55,311 bases of DNA from Fimisoma sp964619315 (GTDB taxonomy: Bacteria > Bacillota > Clostridia > Peptostreptococcales > Anaerovoracaceae): the NCBI GenBank assembly GCA_964619315.1, contig CAZUEH010000008.1, forward strand, positions 1 through 55,311, given 5' to 3'. Positions 34,355-42,629 of this stretch are shown here, piece by piece (the first letter of the stretch is position 1; each line of letters begins with the position of its first letter). The position numbers and the translations under genes are program-made. The notes under the pieces were generated by a model that worked only from the letters and a program-made list of their open reading frames with translations, did not search any database and was not told the DNA's origin.

Positions 34355-34948
34355 ATGCGTATTCTTGTTATTAGTGACACTCACGGAGATTTAGAGCGAT
34401 TCTGGAAAGTGTTCGAAAAATTAAATAGGGAAAATCCAGTACAGATGATCGTTCACTGCGGCGACTATTTTGAGGACAGCAATGCTATACGAAAAAGTAG
34501 CGGCCTACCTGTAATCGCCGTAATGGGAAACTGCGATGGCGAACTTTCAGAGAAAAGCTACGGCCGTCTTGAAACTGAAGCCGGAGATTTTTTAGTCTGC
34601 CATGGACACATGGAAAATGTAGATTTAGGCTTGCAAAGTCTGTACTACAAAGCTCTAGAAGCAAACTGCATTGGAGCATTATTTGGTCATACTCATCAAA
34701 ACACATATGTAGAAGTTGATGGCCTTTATATTATGAATCCTGGCAGTCTTCCAAAACCTAAAGACGGTTCTGGTGGAACTTTTGGAATAATTCAAACCAG
34801 CGAATCTGGCGTCTGGGGCAAAATATATAACTACAAAGATTTTATAGTTGATGACAATGATAGCAATCCTAGTTGTCCACCAAATAAAAAAACAAAAGTA
34901 ACTGGTGGTCACCTAAAAAGCTTGCTTAATCATAGTGATAGATTTTAA
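34355..34948 (+). CDS. YfcE/MJ0936-type metallophosphodiesterase
   Basis: The 197-residue protein carries the calcineurin-like metal motifs: SDTHGD (residues 7-12), HCGDYF, GNCDGE, and GHTH. Members of this small family hydrolyse phosphodiesters; the in vivo substrate is rarely known. GGGAGG is upstream at 34342-34347. It leads the dsdA-arsR transcript, 12 bases before dsdA. The last about 30 residues are a lysine-rich tail. Confidence 0.85.
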   Translation: MRILVISDTHGDLERFWKVFEKLNRENPVQMIVHCGDYFEDSNAIRKSSGLPVIAVMGNCDGELSEKSYGRLETEAGDFLVCHGHMENVDLGLQSLYYKALEANCIGALFGHTHQNTYVEVDGLYIMNPGSLPKPKDGSGGTFGIIQTSESGVWGKIYNYKDFIVDDNDSNPSCPPNKKTKVTGGHLKSLLNHSDRF

Positions 34949-34960
34949 TCGGAGGTAATT

Positions 34961-36262
34961 ATGGATATTAAAAAGATTATGGTCACAACTCCCATAGTCG
35001 GAAGAATGGCCAAGTATGACGAGGTGTTTTGGGCAAATCCCAAAGCTGGACAAGAGAGTTCTTTTCCCTTTTCTATGAAAGACATCGAAGATGCTGAAGC
35101 ACGTTTGGCTCGTTTCGCGCCTTATATAGCAAAGGCTTTTCCTGAAACTCTCAAGACTAATGGAATAATCGAGTCAAAGTTAGTTGAAATCCCAAAGATG
35201 AAAACCACCCTATCACAAATGCGTGGCGACTTTGGCGGCAAGCTTCTTCTTAAGTGTGACAGCCACCTGCCTATTTCAGGTTCTATAAAGGCTAGGGGCG
35301 GCATATACGAAGTCTTGAAGCTGGCCGAAACTATTGCTCTAAAAGAAGGTATGTTATCCTTAGATGACGACTATTCAAAAGTTGATAGTGACGAGTTCCG
35401 TCAGCTTTTTAGCAAATATTCTGTGGCTGTAGGCTCTACTGGTAACCTAGGTTTATCCATAGGCATTATCAGTGCCAAATTAGGCTTCAAGGTTACCGTT
35501 CACATGTCTGCCGACGCTCGTCAGTGGAAAAAAGATTTGCTCCGCTCCAAAGGGGCAAAGGTCGTTGAGTATCCTGACGATTACCAAAAGGCTGTGGCGG
35601 AGGGTCGCAAAGAAGCTGCTTCAGACCCAATGTGCCACTTTGTAGATGACGAAGGTTCTCAAGACCTTTTCTTGGGCTATTCAGTAGCAGCAAAGAGGAT
35701 TATCCCGCAGCTTGAAGAAGCCGGTGTCGTTGTTGATAATGATCACCCGCTATTAGTATACCTCCCTTGTGGCGTCGGTGGCGCTCCGGGCGGTGTTGCT
35801 TTTGGCCTAAAGGAAATGTTTGGAGATAATGTTCATGTGCTATTCGCTGAACCTACCCACGCTCCTTGTATGACATTGGGGCTTGTAACAGGCTTGCACG
35901 ATGAAATATCGGTTTCCGACATAGGACTTGACGGCGTTACTGATGCAGACGGTTTGGCCGTAGGCAGACCATCTCGTTTAGTTGGAACTATTATGGAAAC
36001 TCTCCTTGATGGTTGTTACACCATAGATGATGAAAAGCTCTATCCGTTCCTAACTCAACTTGCGGACAGAGAAAAAATATATATTGAACCTTCAGCTTGC
36101 GCTTCGTTTACAGGGCCTTCTCTAGTTGCTGCTTCTGAGGATTACCTTATAGCATCTGGTCTTGAAGGAAAGTTAGAAAATGCTTCTCACATACTTTGGG
36201 CTACCGGGGGTAGTATGGTTCCTGATGCCGAAATGAAGTTGTATTATGAAAGAGGGAAATAA
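34961..36262 (+). CDS. dsdA: D-serine ammonia-lyase
   Basis: The 433-residue PLP enzyme has the fold-type II signature with the Schiff-base lysine Lys110 in SGSIKARGG, a phosphate loop VGSTGNLGLSIG and PCGVGGAPGGV. It converts D-serine to pyruvate and ammonia; the length and the N-terminal segment VFWANPK match DsdA rather than threonine dehydratase. No dsdC or dsdX is adjacent. The following ArsR-type gene starts four bases after the stop. Confidence 0.94.
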   Translation: MDIKKIMVTTPIVGRMAKYDEVFWANPKAGQESSFPFSMKDIEDAEARLARFAPYIAKAFPETLKTNGIIESKLVEIPKMKTTLSQMRGDFGGKLLLKCDSHLPISGSIKARGGIYEVLKLAETIALKEGMLSLDDDYSKVDSDEFRQLFSKYSVAVGSTGNLGLSIGIISAKLGFKVTVHMSADARQWKKDLLRSKGAKVVEYPDDYQKAVAEGRKEAASDPMCHFVDDEGSQDLFLGYSVAAKRIIPQLEEAGVVVDNDHPLLVYLPCGVGGAPGGVAFGLKEMFGDNVHVLFAEPTHAPCMTLGLVTGLHDEISVSDIGLDGVTDADGLAVGRPSRLVGTIMETLLDGCYTIDDEKLYPFLTQLADREKIYIEPSACASFTGPSLVAASEDYLIASGLEGKLENASHILWATGGSMVPDAEMKLYYERGK

Positions 36263-36265
36263 ATC

Positions 36266-36601
36266 ATGAATGGGCCTTCAGTAGAACTCATAACTCGATC
36301 CGCTTCCTTTTTTAAGGTTCTTGGCAATGAGACGAGGATGAAAATAATTTGTACCATATCTAATGATGAGGTTTGCGTCGACGACATTGCGGTAAAAGTG
36401 CAGATGACCAAGTCCGCAATTTCTCATCAGTTAAAGTTGCTCAAAGATGAGGGGCTTGTCAAAGCCCGTCGTGACGGCAAGAATATTTACTACAGTCTGG
36501 ACGATCAGCATGTAGTAGACTTGATAGACATAGCCTTTGTTCACATCGAGCATAAAACTCATGGTGAAGGATGTGGCTGCGACCATTGTTCGGAAGACTA
36601 G
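36266..36601 (+). CDS. ArsR/SmtB-family metal sensor (Zn type)
   Basis: A 111-residue winged-helix repressor. The recognition part is MTKSAISHQLKLLKDEGL. In the C-terminal helix, D-Q-H-(x10)-H-I-E-H matches the alpha-5 zinc site (DxHx10HxxH/E) of SmtB and CzrA. The tail adds GCGCDHC, which could give more metal ligands. The expected job is Zn-controlled repression. No metal gene lies next to it; the nearest Zn/Cd system is at 44945-47046. It is cotranscribed with dsdA from the spacing, which may be incidental. Confidence 0.85.
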   Translation: MNGPSVELITRSASFFKVLGNETRMKIICTISNDEVCVDDIAVKVQMTKSAISHQLKLLKDEGLVKARRDGKNIYYSLDDQHVVDLIDIAFVHIEHKTHGEGCGCDHCSED

Positions 36602-36611
36602 TTAAAAGCAA

Positions 36612-36647
36612 AGAGGGACAACCCGTGTGGATTGTCCCTCTATTTTT
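36612..36647 (+). terminator. terminator after the arsR-type gene
   Basis: A perfect 10-bp stem (36612-36621 with 36632-36641) is followed by ATTTTTT. It lies between this gene and the convergent nitroreductase gene and probably works for both. Confidence 0.88.
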
Positions 36648-37165
36648 TATTCTACTATTTTTATAACGCCTGTTTTGTTAATTTCCGAAGTCATTTGCTT
36701 AGTTGGATATCCTAATGTTGCAATTCCATATACTATATGGTTGTCAGGTATTCCCCAGCCTTTTAATATTGCTCTTATCTCAGGTTCGTCACATATGGTT
36801 CTCAATTGATTTATCCAAACAGAACCTATCCCCATTGAATGAGCAGCCAAGAAAATGTTTTGTAATGCGCAGGCATTGTCTTCCACTCCCCAACGACTTT
36901 CTCTTTCGTTAGAAGGAATCACTAGAACCGCGGGGTTGTAGAAGTCGTAGTCTGTTCTTCCGAGTTTTTCACCAACCACAGTCGCTAGTGCCTGTATCTT
37001 GTTTCTGTCTGTCACGGCAGTAAACTGCCAAGTCTGCATGTTCATACCCGACGGAGCGTATATGGCGGTTTCTAAAATTTCTTTTAGCTGACTGCTGTCT
37101 ATATGCTTGTCGCTGAACTCTCTCACACTTCTTCTTGTTAACAAATTTTTGATTACTAAATTCAT
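36647..37165 (-). CDS. nitroreductase-family FMN oxidoreductase
   Basis: The 172-residue protein has the family start NLLTRRSVREFSDKHID, the FMN-binding APSGMNMQTWQF and C-terminal GIATLGYPTK. It probably reduces nitro or quinone compounds with NAD(P)H as an FMN dimer. The stop is at the edge of the terminator; its ATG adjoins the stop of the ABC permease gene at 37165, so it is the last gene of the ABC-2 operon. Confidence 0.88.
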   Translation of the reverse strand: MNLVIKNLLTRRSVREFSDKHIDSSQLKEILETAIYAPSGMNMQTWQFTAVTDRNKIQALATVVGEKLGRTDYDFYNPAVLVIPSNERESRWGVEDNACALQNIFLAAHSMGIGSVWINQLRTICDEPEIRAILKGWGIPDNHIVYGIATLGYPTKQMTSEINKTGVIKIVE

Positions 37166-38514
37166 TATTTTCCTCTTAACATTTTTATAAGGTTTTTAGG
37201 CGAAATTGTATCGCCTCTATAAAGTACCAAAGTTTTGTATATTTTTCCTGCTATAAATGTTGCTATCAAAATAGTGATTAAGGTTACTGCAAAAGAGCCT
37301 ATGCTTTTCCATAGTGGTAATGCTCCCATCAGAGTTCTAGCAGGTGTTATTAACACTGAAGTGAATGGTATCCAGTCAAGGATAGGGTTTACCTCTCCAG
37401 ACATTAGCCCTTTTCCAAACAACACTGCAAAGAAGCTGACTACTAAGATCAGGGTGAAGATAATATTTGTAGCAGAAAGGTCTTCTGCTTTGCTTGCCAT
37501 CGCTCCTCCCATTGCAGCCAATGCACAGTAGAGCAACATTCCTGCCATAATTATAAGCATTGCCATTATGCAATTAGCCGGCGAGAATATTCCTTCGGTT
37601 GCTTCCTTGAGGAAGGCGAACATCTGTACTATGAACATATCTGTTTCTGGATTGATTGCTTTTACTGCAAATGTTCCAATCACAAAGCTTAGTGCCAAAG
37701 ATATTACCCAGCTAAAGAGCTGTACAATTCCTGTCAGCGTTATAGCTAAAAGCTTACCTAATATAATTGCGGTAGGCTTAACAGATACCAAGAAACTTTC
37801 TATTAGCTTGGAGCTTTTTTCCATTACTACACTTGTGGCAACGCCTTGTCCATATGCAAGTACAAAGAAGTACAAAACCATAACAGTAAGGAAACTTAGG
37901 ACTATGGTTGCTATTCCGTCAATGCCTTCCATCGAATCCTCGGAGTCTCCGCTTTGGTTGGTATCCGTATAATAATTACTTTCTCCCCCATGCTCAACTG
38001 TGAGCATGTCTGCGTACGCCATCATTGCAGAATCAAAGGTGTGTGCAACTTCCAAAGGAAGACTGCTTTCGTCTGGGGTCAAGATGTTCATAGTGTACTC
38101 ACGCCCTGACTGTTTCGTGACTATTAAAAGCGTATCGTCACTACCTTTGGCATCACTTCTTGCTTTATCAAAATCATCGCCATAATCAGAAACGTTAATA
38201 TTTGTTCCAAATACTTCGTTGACCATCGTAGGCAAATGTGACAAATCTGCTTCATTGTCTTTGCTCAAATCTACGGTGTATATATTTTTGACAGCTGACA
38301 TGTCTACTTCATATTCATTAGGGGCCTCTTCAACTACCACCGCGTCTGGACCTCTGTCTGTAGATAGACTTTCCATCGCAATCATTATACCCGCTGGTAT
38401 GAGTAGGCACAAAAGTGCTATTACAATTGTGCTGACTTTATATCCTTTGCTCATCGCATGTTGTTTAAAAGTAAATGCGAAAATTTTGGGAAAACCGCGT
38501 AATTGTTCTTTCAT
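37165..38514 (-). CDS. ABC-2 permease (NatB-like), second
   Basis: The start is the ATG at 38514 (MKEQLRGFPK) with AAGGAGG nine bases upstream, not the frame start at 38535. The 449-residue protein has one N-terminal membrane segment, a large outside domain (about residues 45-190) and a membrane block with GQGVATSVVMEKSSKLIESF, a mark of NatB-type permeases. It partners with the ATPase (39489) and permease 1 (38516). NatAB exports Na+ or peptides; the substrate here is unknown. Confidence 0.85.
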   Translation of the reverse strand: MKEQLRGFPKIFAFTFKQHAMSKGYKVSTIVIALLCLLIPAGIMIAMESLSTDRGPDAVVVEEAPNEYEVDMSAVKNIYTVDLSKDNEADLSHLPTMVNEVFGTNINVSDYGDDFDKARSDAKGSDDTLLIVTKQSGREYTMNILTPDESSLPLEVAHTFDSAMMAYADMLTVEHGGESNYYTDTNQSGDSEDSMEGIDGIATIVLSFLTVMVLYFFVLAYGQGVATSVVMEKSSKLIESFLVSVKPTAIILGKLLAITLTGIVQLFSWVISLALSFVIGTFAVKAINPETDMFIVQMFAFLKEATEGIFSPANCIMAMLIIMAGMLLYCALAAMGGAMASKAEDLSATNIIFTLILVVSFFAVLFGKGLMSGEVNPILDWIPFTSVLITPARTLMGALPLWKSIGSFAVTLITILIATFIAGKIYKTLVLYRGDTISPKNLIKMLRGK

Positions 38515-38515
38515 C

Positions 38516-39496
38516 TTATTTTCCCTCCTTTCCACTTATAGCCATAGCAAGTATCTTAGTCATCTTGAGTCGTTTTCCTTTGTACATAACAAGATTGTCG
38601 TACACTCTTCCTGAAAGTCTATGTAATAACAAGATTCCTGCTATCTGTATCACCCATGATAATGCTAAAATTCCAAATCCGATGTCGCCTGTAACATAAT
38701 AAGTCGGTGCTGCAAAAGTAGAAAGCAGTGGACACAGTGACATGAATATTGCTGGCGAACTTCCAAAAGGAGATGCCATTACAGTCGCCATGTAACATAC
38801 TAAGATTATCATTGTAGCTGACATATTGGCAGATTCCATATCTTCCATGCTGGAACAACCTGCTCCGCTTAGTGCTGCTACAAGAGAAAGCATTAAGCAA
38901 GCTAATATCACAGATACGATTACTACACCTACCAATTCCATTCCTATATTAAGAGATTCTGTTGTTAATCCCATGCTTGTAAGTGTATTAGCAACAAAGG
39001 AAGTATCTATGAACATTCCTGAAACAAAGTATGAAATTCCAAAAGACGCTATCATTGCTAATACCATTGTAGATACGAAAGTAATTATTGCAAGGATTTT
39101 GCCTAAAATCATAGCTTCAGACTTGATGCTTACTAACAAAGTTTCGACTAGTTTGGACGTTTTTTCCTCAAGTATTGAACGAACAATATAGGTACATGAA
39201 AAAATACAAACTATCATTACTAATATGGAATAGCCATATTGAACTATGTATCTTGAATCAAATCCAACCTCGTCTGCACCCATGAACTCATCCATAGTCA
39301 TAACACTAGTATAGAAGCTTTCAGTTTGGGCAACATCTGTTCCGCCACCCATAAAGAGCGACATTACAGGAACTGAAAATAATAATATTACTATCAGTAA
39401 CCCAAAGGATATCATGTTCGATTTATTCTTGACGAGCTGATAGAAGGTGAATTTGAACACCTTACCAAGCCCGGTAAAAGATCCTTTTTTATTCAT
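38516..39496 (-). CDS. ABC-2 permease (NatB-like), first
   Basis: A 326-residue membrane protein; start MNKKGSFTGLGKV at 39496 with AGGTG upstream. It is related to the other permease (SILEEKTSKLVETLLVSIKSE equals its EKSSKLIESFLVSVK) and has about six membrane segments. The gene overlaps the ATPase end by 8 bases and ends two bases before the start of permease 2. Two permeases and one ATPase suggest a heterodimeric exporter. Confidence 0.83.
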   Translation of the reverse strand: MNKKGSFTGLGKVFKFTFYQLVKNKSNMISFGLLIVILLFSVPVMSLFMGGGTDVAQTESFYTSVMTMDEFMGADEVGFDSRYIVQYGYSILVMIVCIFSCTYIVRSILEEKTSKLVETLLVSIKSEAMILGKILAIITFVSTMVLAMIASFGISYFVSGMFIDTSFVANTLTSMGLTTESLNIGMELVGVVIVSVILACLMLSLVAALSGAGCSSMEDMESANMSATMIILVCYMATVMASPFGSSPAIFMSLCPLLSTFAAPTYYVTGDIGFGILALSWVIQIAGILLLHRLSGRVYDNLVMYKGKRLKMTKILAMAISGKEGK

Positions 39497-40466
39497 TAAC
39501 TTCACCTACTTTTTCTACGAAAATTTCGTGAAGTGAAGGTTCTCTCAAGTCAAAAGTTACCACACTAACATTGGCAGCAATAAGGTTGGAAAGAATCTTG
39601 TTACCTTGTTCTTCTCCAGAAACCTTAATGTTGTATTCTCTTTCTTTTTCTGTAACAATAGTTGCTCCAGTTGCCTCAATTATTGAAGTGGCATCCTGCT
39701 CAGTCTTAAGGTGCAAGTTAACTCTTCCGTAGCTTTTTTTAATTTCGTTGAGGTTACCTTGAAGCACTGATTTAGAGCGGTCAAGGATTGTGATTTCAGT
39801 ACAAAATTCTTCCACTGTTGCCATCTGGTGACTTGACATGATCAAATACTTGCCTTCTGCAATCTGCTCTCTAATAATATCCTTGAACAAGTCTGTGTTG
39901 ACTGGGTCAAGTCCTGAAAGTGGCTCATCTAAAATAATCAATTCCGGATTAGAAATAAGTGCAATCATGAATTGAATTTTTTGTTGGTTACCTTTGGAAA
40001 GTTGGTCTGCCAACTTAGGTTTGAAAGTTTTTACTTTTTTAGTTCTCTTGACTTTTTTGGGTTCGCCAAGTGCAGGTGAGGCAGCCTTAGGAGCATAAAG
40101 ATACTCTTCAGCTTCAAGGCGCTTAGCCCAGTATGCTATTCTTTCCTTCGCATCTGCTTTTGAAACTCCCCTAAGTCCTGCAAAGTAGATAAGTTGATCC
40201 ATTAGAGAATACTTAGGATAAAGGCCTCTTTCCTCAGCCAAATAGCCTACATTGCAATTGTCAGTGCTCAAAGGTTCTCCGTTCCAAAGAACTTCTCCTC
40301 CGTCTCTTGACAACATATTTAGCATCATTCTTATAGTAGTTGTCTTACCTGCGCCATTTGTTCCCAGCAATGCATAAACTCCTGGTTCAGGCATTTCAAA
40401 GCTAAGATTGTCTACTACGACTTTTTCTCCGTATGATTTTTTCAAATTCTTTACTACCAAACTCAT
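39489..40466 (-). CDS. ABC transporter ATP-binding protein (NatA-like)
   Basis: The 325-residue ATPase has Walker A GTNGAGKTT at residues 35-43, signature LSKGNQQKIQ and Walker B LIILDEPLSGLDP. An insertion of about 25 residues rich in lysine (KKVKRTKKVKTFKPK) lies just before the signature. The C-terminal extension (REPSLHEIFVEKVGEV) is usual for NatA. It is the first gene of the operon ATPase, permease 1, permease 2, nitroreductase, driven by the promoter at 40553-40581. Confidence 0.9.
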   Translation of the reverse strand: MSLVVKNLKKSYGEKVVVDNLSFEMPEPGVYALLGTNGAGKTTTIRMMLNMLSRDGGEVLWNGEPLSTDNCNVGYLAEERGLYPKYSLMDQLIYFAGLRGVSKADAKERIAYWAKRLEAEEYLYAPKAASPALGEPKKVKRTKKVKTFKPKLADQLSKGNQQKIQFMIALISNPELIILDEPLSGLDPVNTDLFKDIIREQIAEGKYLIMSSHQMATVEEFCTEITILDRSKSVLQGNLNEIKKSYGRVNLHLKTEQDATSIIEATGATIVTEKEREYNIKVSGEEQGNKILSNLIAANVSVVTFDLREPSLHEIFVEKVGEVNE

Positions 40467-40552
40467 TTTAATGTCTCCCTTTTGTAAGTGTTATATTCTC
40501 TTAGCAGAAAAATATATTTTAAATTTAACATTTTTATTTTTTGATCTGAATA

Positions 40553-40581
40553 AGTATACCATTCCTAAAAACTAGTGTCAA
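40553..40581 (-). promoter_or_regulatory. strong promoter of the NatA-like operon
   Basis: TTGACA (40581-40576), a 17-base spacer and TATACT (40558-40553) on the minus strand. A leader of about 80 bases precedes the ATPase start. Confidence 0.82.
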
Positions 40582-40644
40582 TAAATCAAAGCTCATATAA
40601 GTGGAAATGCACCTAAAACTAGTCACTTTTTCTATTTTAGCGCA

Positions 40645-40672
40645 CAAAAAACGGGAGCTAAATTGCTCCCGT
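40645..40672 (-). terminator. terminator of the ABC exporter operon
   Basis: ACGGGAGC (40651-40658) pairs with GCTCCCGT (40665-40672) and TTTTTT follows on the minus strand, 20 bases after the 645-residue exporter gene. Confidence 0.88.
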
Positions 40673-40691
40673 AAATTCAAACTATTTGGGC

Positions 40692-42629
40692 CTATTCTAA
40701 TTCAAAAGCTCCAGTATATAACTCATAGTAACGTCCCTTTTCTTCTAAGAGATGTTCATGGTTACCTCTTTCGATTATTCGACCTTGATCCATTACCATT
40801 ATTACATCTGCATTCTGAATGGTTGATAGTCTATGAGCGATGACAAATACTGTTCTGCCATGCATCAGATTATCCATTCCCTTTTGTATAATGGATTCAG
40901 TTCTCGTATCAATCGAAGATGTCGCTTCATCAAGTATCATTACTGGTGGATCTGCTACCGCAGCACGAGCGATGGATACTAATTGTCTCTGGCCTTGTGA
41001 AAGACCACTGCCGTCTCCTTCAAGAACTGTATTATATCCCTCTGGTAACATTCTTATGAAACCGTCTGCATTAGCAAGGCGTGCTGCTGCTATACATTCT
41101 TCGTCAGTAGCATCAAGTTTGCCGTAACGAATATTTTCCATAACTGTTCCTGTGAATAAGTTTACATCTTGCAAAACTACTCCCAAAGATCTACGAAGGT
41201 CAAACTTTTTAATTCTATTGATGTTGATTCCATCGTATTGAATCTTTCCGTCATCTATGTCGTAGAACCTATTGATTAGGTTGGTTATTGTAGTTTTTCC
41301 TGCTCCTGTAGCGCCTACCAGCGCAACCTTTTGTCCTGGCTCAGCATATATAGTTATGTCGTGAAGAACAAGTTCTTCTTCCTTATAACCAAAATCTACT
41401 TCTTTTAGGTTTATTTTGCCCTGCATAGGTATAAGACGATCTTCGTCTTTCCATGCCCATGTTCCAGTTCTCTTTTCGCATTCCTCTAGTTCACCGTCTT
41501 TATTGTGACAAGCATTAACAAGAGTAACTGTTCCCTTATCCTCTTCTGGCTTTTCATCTAAGAATTCAAATATTCTCGATGCACCAGCCATAGCCATAAT
41601 AACCGAGTTTAGCTGCTGTGACATTTGTGCTATCGGATTTATAAAACTTCTTGATAATGTGAGGAATGATGCAATCGTTCCTAATGTCAATGTTGCTGTT
41701 CCGCCAATGGACAGATTTGGAAAACCTGCGATGGCTAATGCGCCGCCGACTACAGCAATAGCTACATACAGCGCAAATCCCAGATTGTTAGTCATAGGCA
41801 TTAGCACGTTTGCCAACGTGTTTGCAGACGCTGATGCTTTACCTAAGTTTTCATTCTTTACCTTAAAGTTAGCCTTAGCTTTCTCTTCATAGCAGAAAAC
41901 TTTTACTACCTTTTGGCCGTTGACCATTTCCTCGATATATCCGTTTACATCTCCAATACTTCTTTGTTGCTCCATGAAGTATTTTCCACTTCTAGATGCG
42001 ATCTGTTTTATTACAACAAGTATAATTACCACAAACACCGCCACTATCAATGTCAACCAAATACTCAAGTGAAGCATAGAGAAAAATACAGCTATCATAG
42101 AAACCACGGAAGAGAACAGATTAGGCAAACTCTGTGAAATCATCTGCCTTAAAGTATCCGCATCATTGGTATAGTAACTCATTACATCACCATGAGTTCG
42201 TGTATCAAAGTATCTAATCGGCAATTTTTGCATCTTGGTAAACATTTCATCTCTGATGTTTTTTAGTGTTCCCTGTGCAACAACCGCCATTGTTCTTGTA
42301 TAAAACAATGAGGCTAAAATTCCCACAAGGAATATACACGCCATTTTCATTATGACAACGGCAAGTCCCCCAAATGCAGGAGTCGCTTCAAGAAGCAACG
42401 GTCCGATGTGATCATCTATTACGGTTTGTAAAAACAATGATGATGCTACACTCGCTACCGAACTTAGAAGCACACATATAACCACTGTAAACAATCTTAG
42501 TCTATATTCCTTTAGGTATGTCATAAGCCTTTTTATCGTTCCTGGCTTGAATTTTTGTCCTTTTGGAAGTGGTGCAAAGCCTTTTCCTCTGCCGCCTCTT
42601 GGCATTCTAGTCGTCTCTTTACTGCTCAT
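40692..42629 (-). CDS. ABC exporter half-transporter (consensus-site subunit)
   Basis: The 645-residue protein is a type IV ABC exporter: six membrane segments in residues about 40-330, then the ATPase with Walker A GATGAGKTT, signature LSQGQ and Walker B MILDEATSSID, whose Glu is intact. A short charged insert with KDGELEECEKRTGTW precedes the ATPase. It overlaps the partner gene by 11 bases and is cotranscribed with it and the MarR gene. A heterodimeric drug or peptide exporter (BmrCD type) is most likely. Confidence 0.9.
   Translation of the reverse strand: MSSKETTRMPRGGRGKGFAPLPKGQKFKPGTIKRLMTYLKEYRLRLFTVVICVLLSSVASVASSLFLQTVIDDHIGPLLLEATPAFGGLAVVIMKMACIFLVGILASLFYTRTMAVVAQGTLKNIRDEMFTKMQKLPIRYFDTRTHGDVMSYYTNDADTLRQMISQSLPNLFSSVVSMIAVFFSMLHLSIWLTLIVAVFVVIILVVIKQIASRSGKYFMEQQRSIGDVNGYIEEMVNGQKVVKVFCYEEKAKANFKVKNENLGKASASANTLANVLMPMTNNLGFALYVAIAVVGGALAIAGFPNLSIGGTATLTLGTIASFLTLSRSFINPIAQMSQQLNSVIMAMAGASRIFEFLDEKPEEDKGTVTLVNACHNKDGELEECEKRTGTWAWKDEDRLIPMQGKINLKEVDFGYKEEELVLHDITIYAEPGQKVALVGATGAGKTTITNLINRFYDIDDGKIQYDGININRIKKFDLRRSLGVVLQDVNLFTGTVMENIRYGKLDATDEECIAAARLANADGFIRMLPEGYNTVLEGDGSGLSQGQRQLVSIARAAVADPPVMILDEATSSIDTRTESIIQKGMDNLMHGRTVFVIAHRLSTIQNADVIMVMDQGRIIERGNHEHLLEEKGRYYELYTGAFELE

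Noticed and set aside
36266..36601. Regulator of dsdA
   Set aside because: The residues are those of a zinc sensor and it lies downstream of dsdA; proximity alone does not show control of D-serine use.
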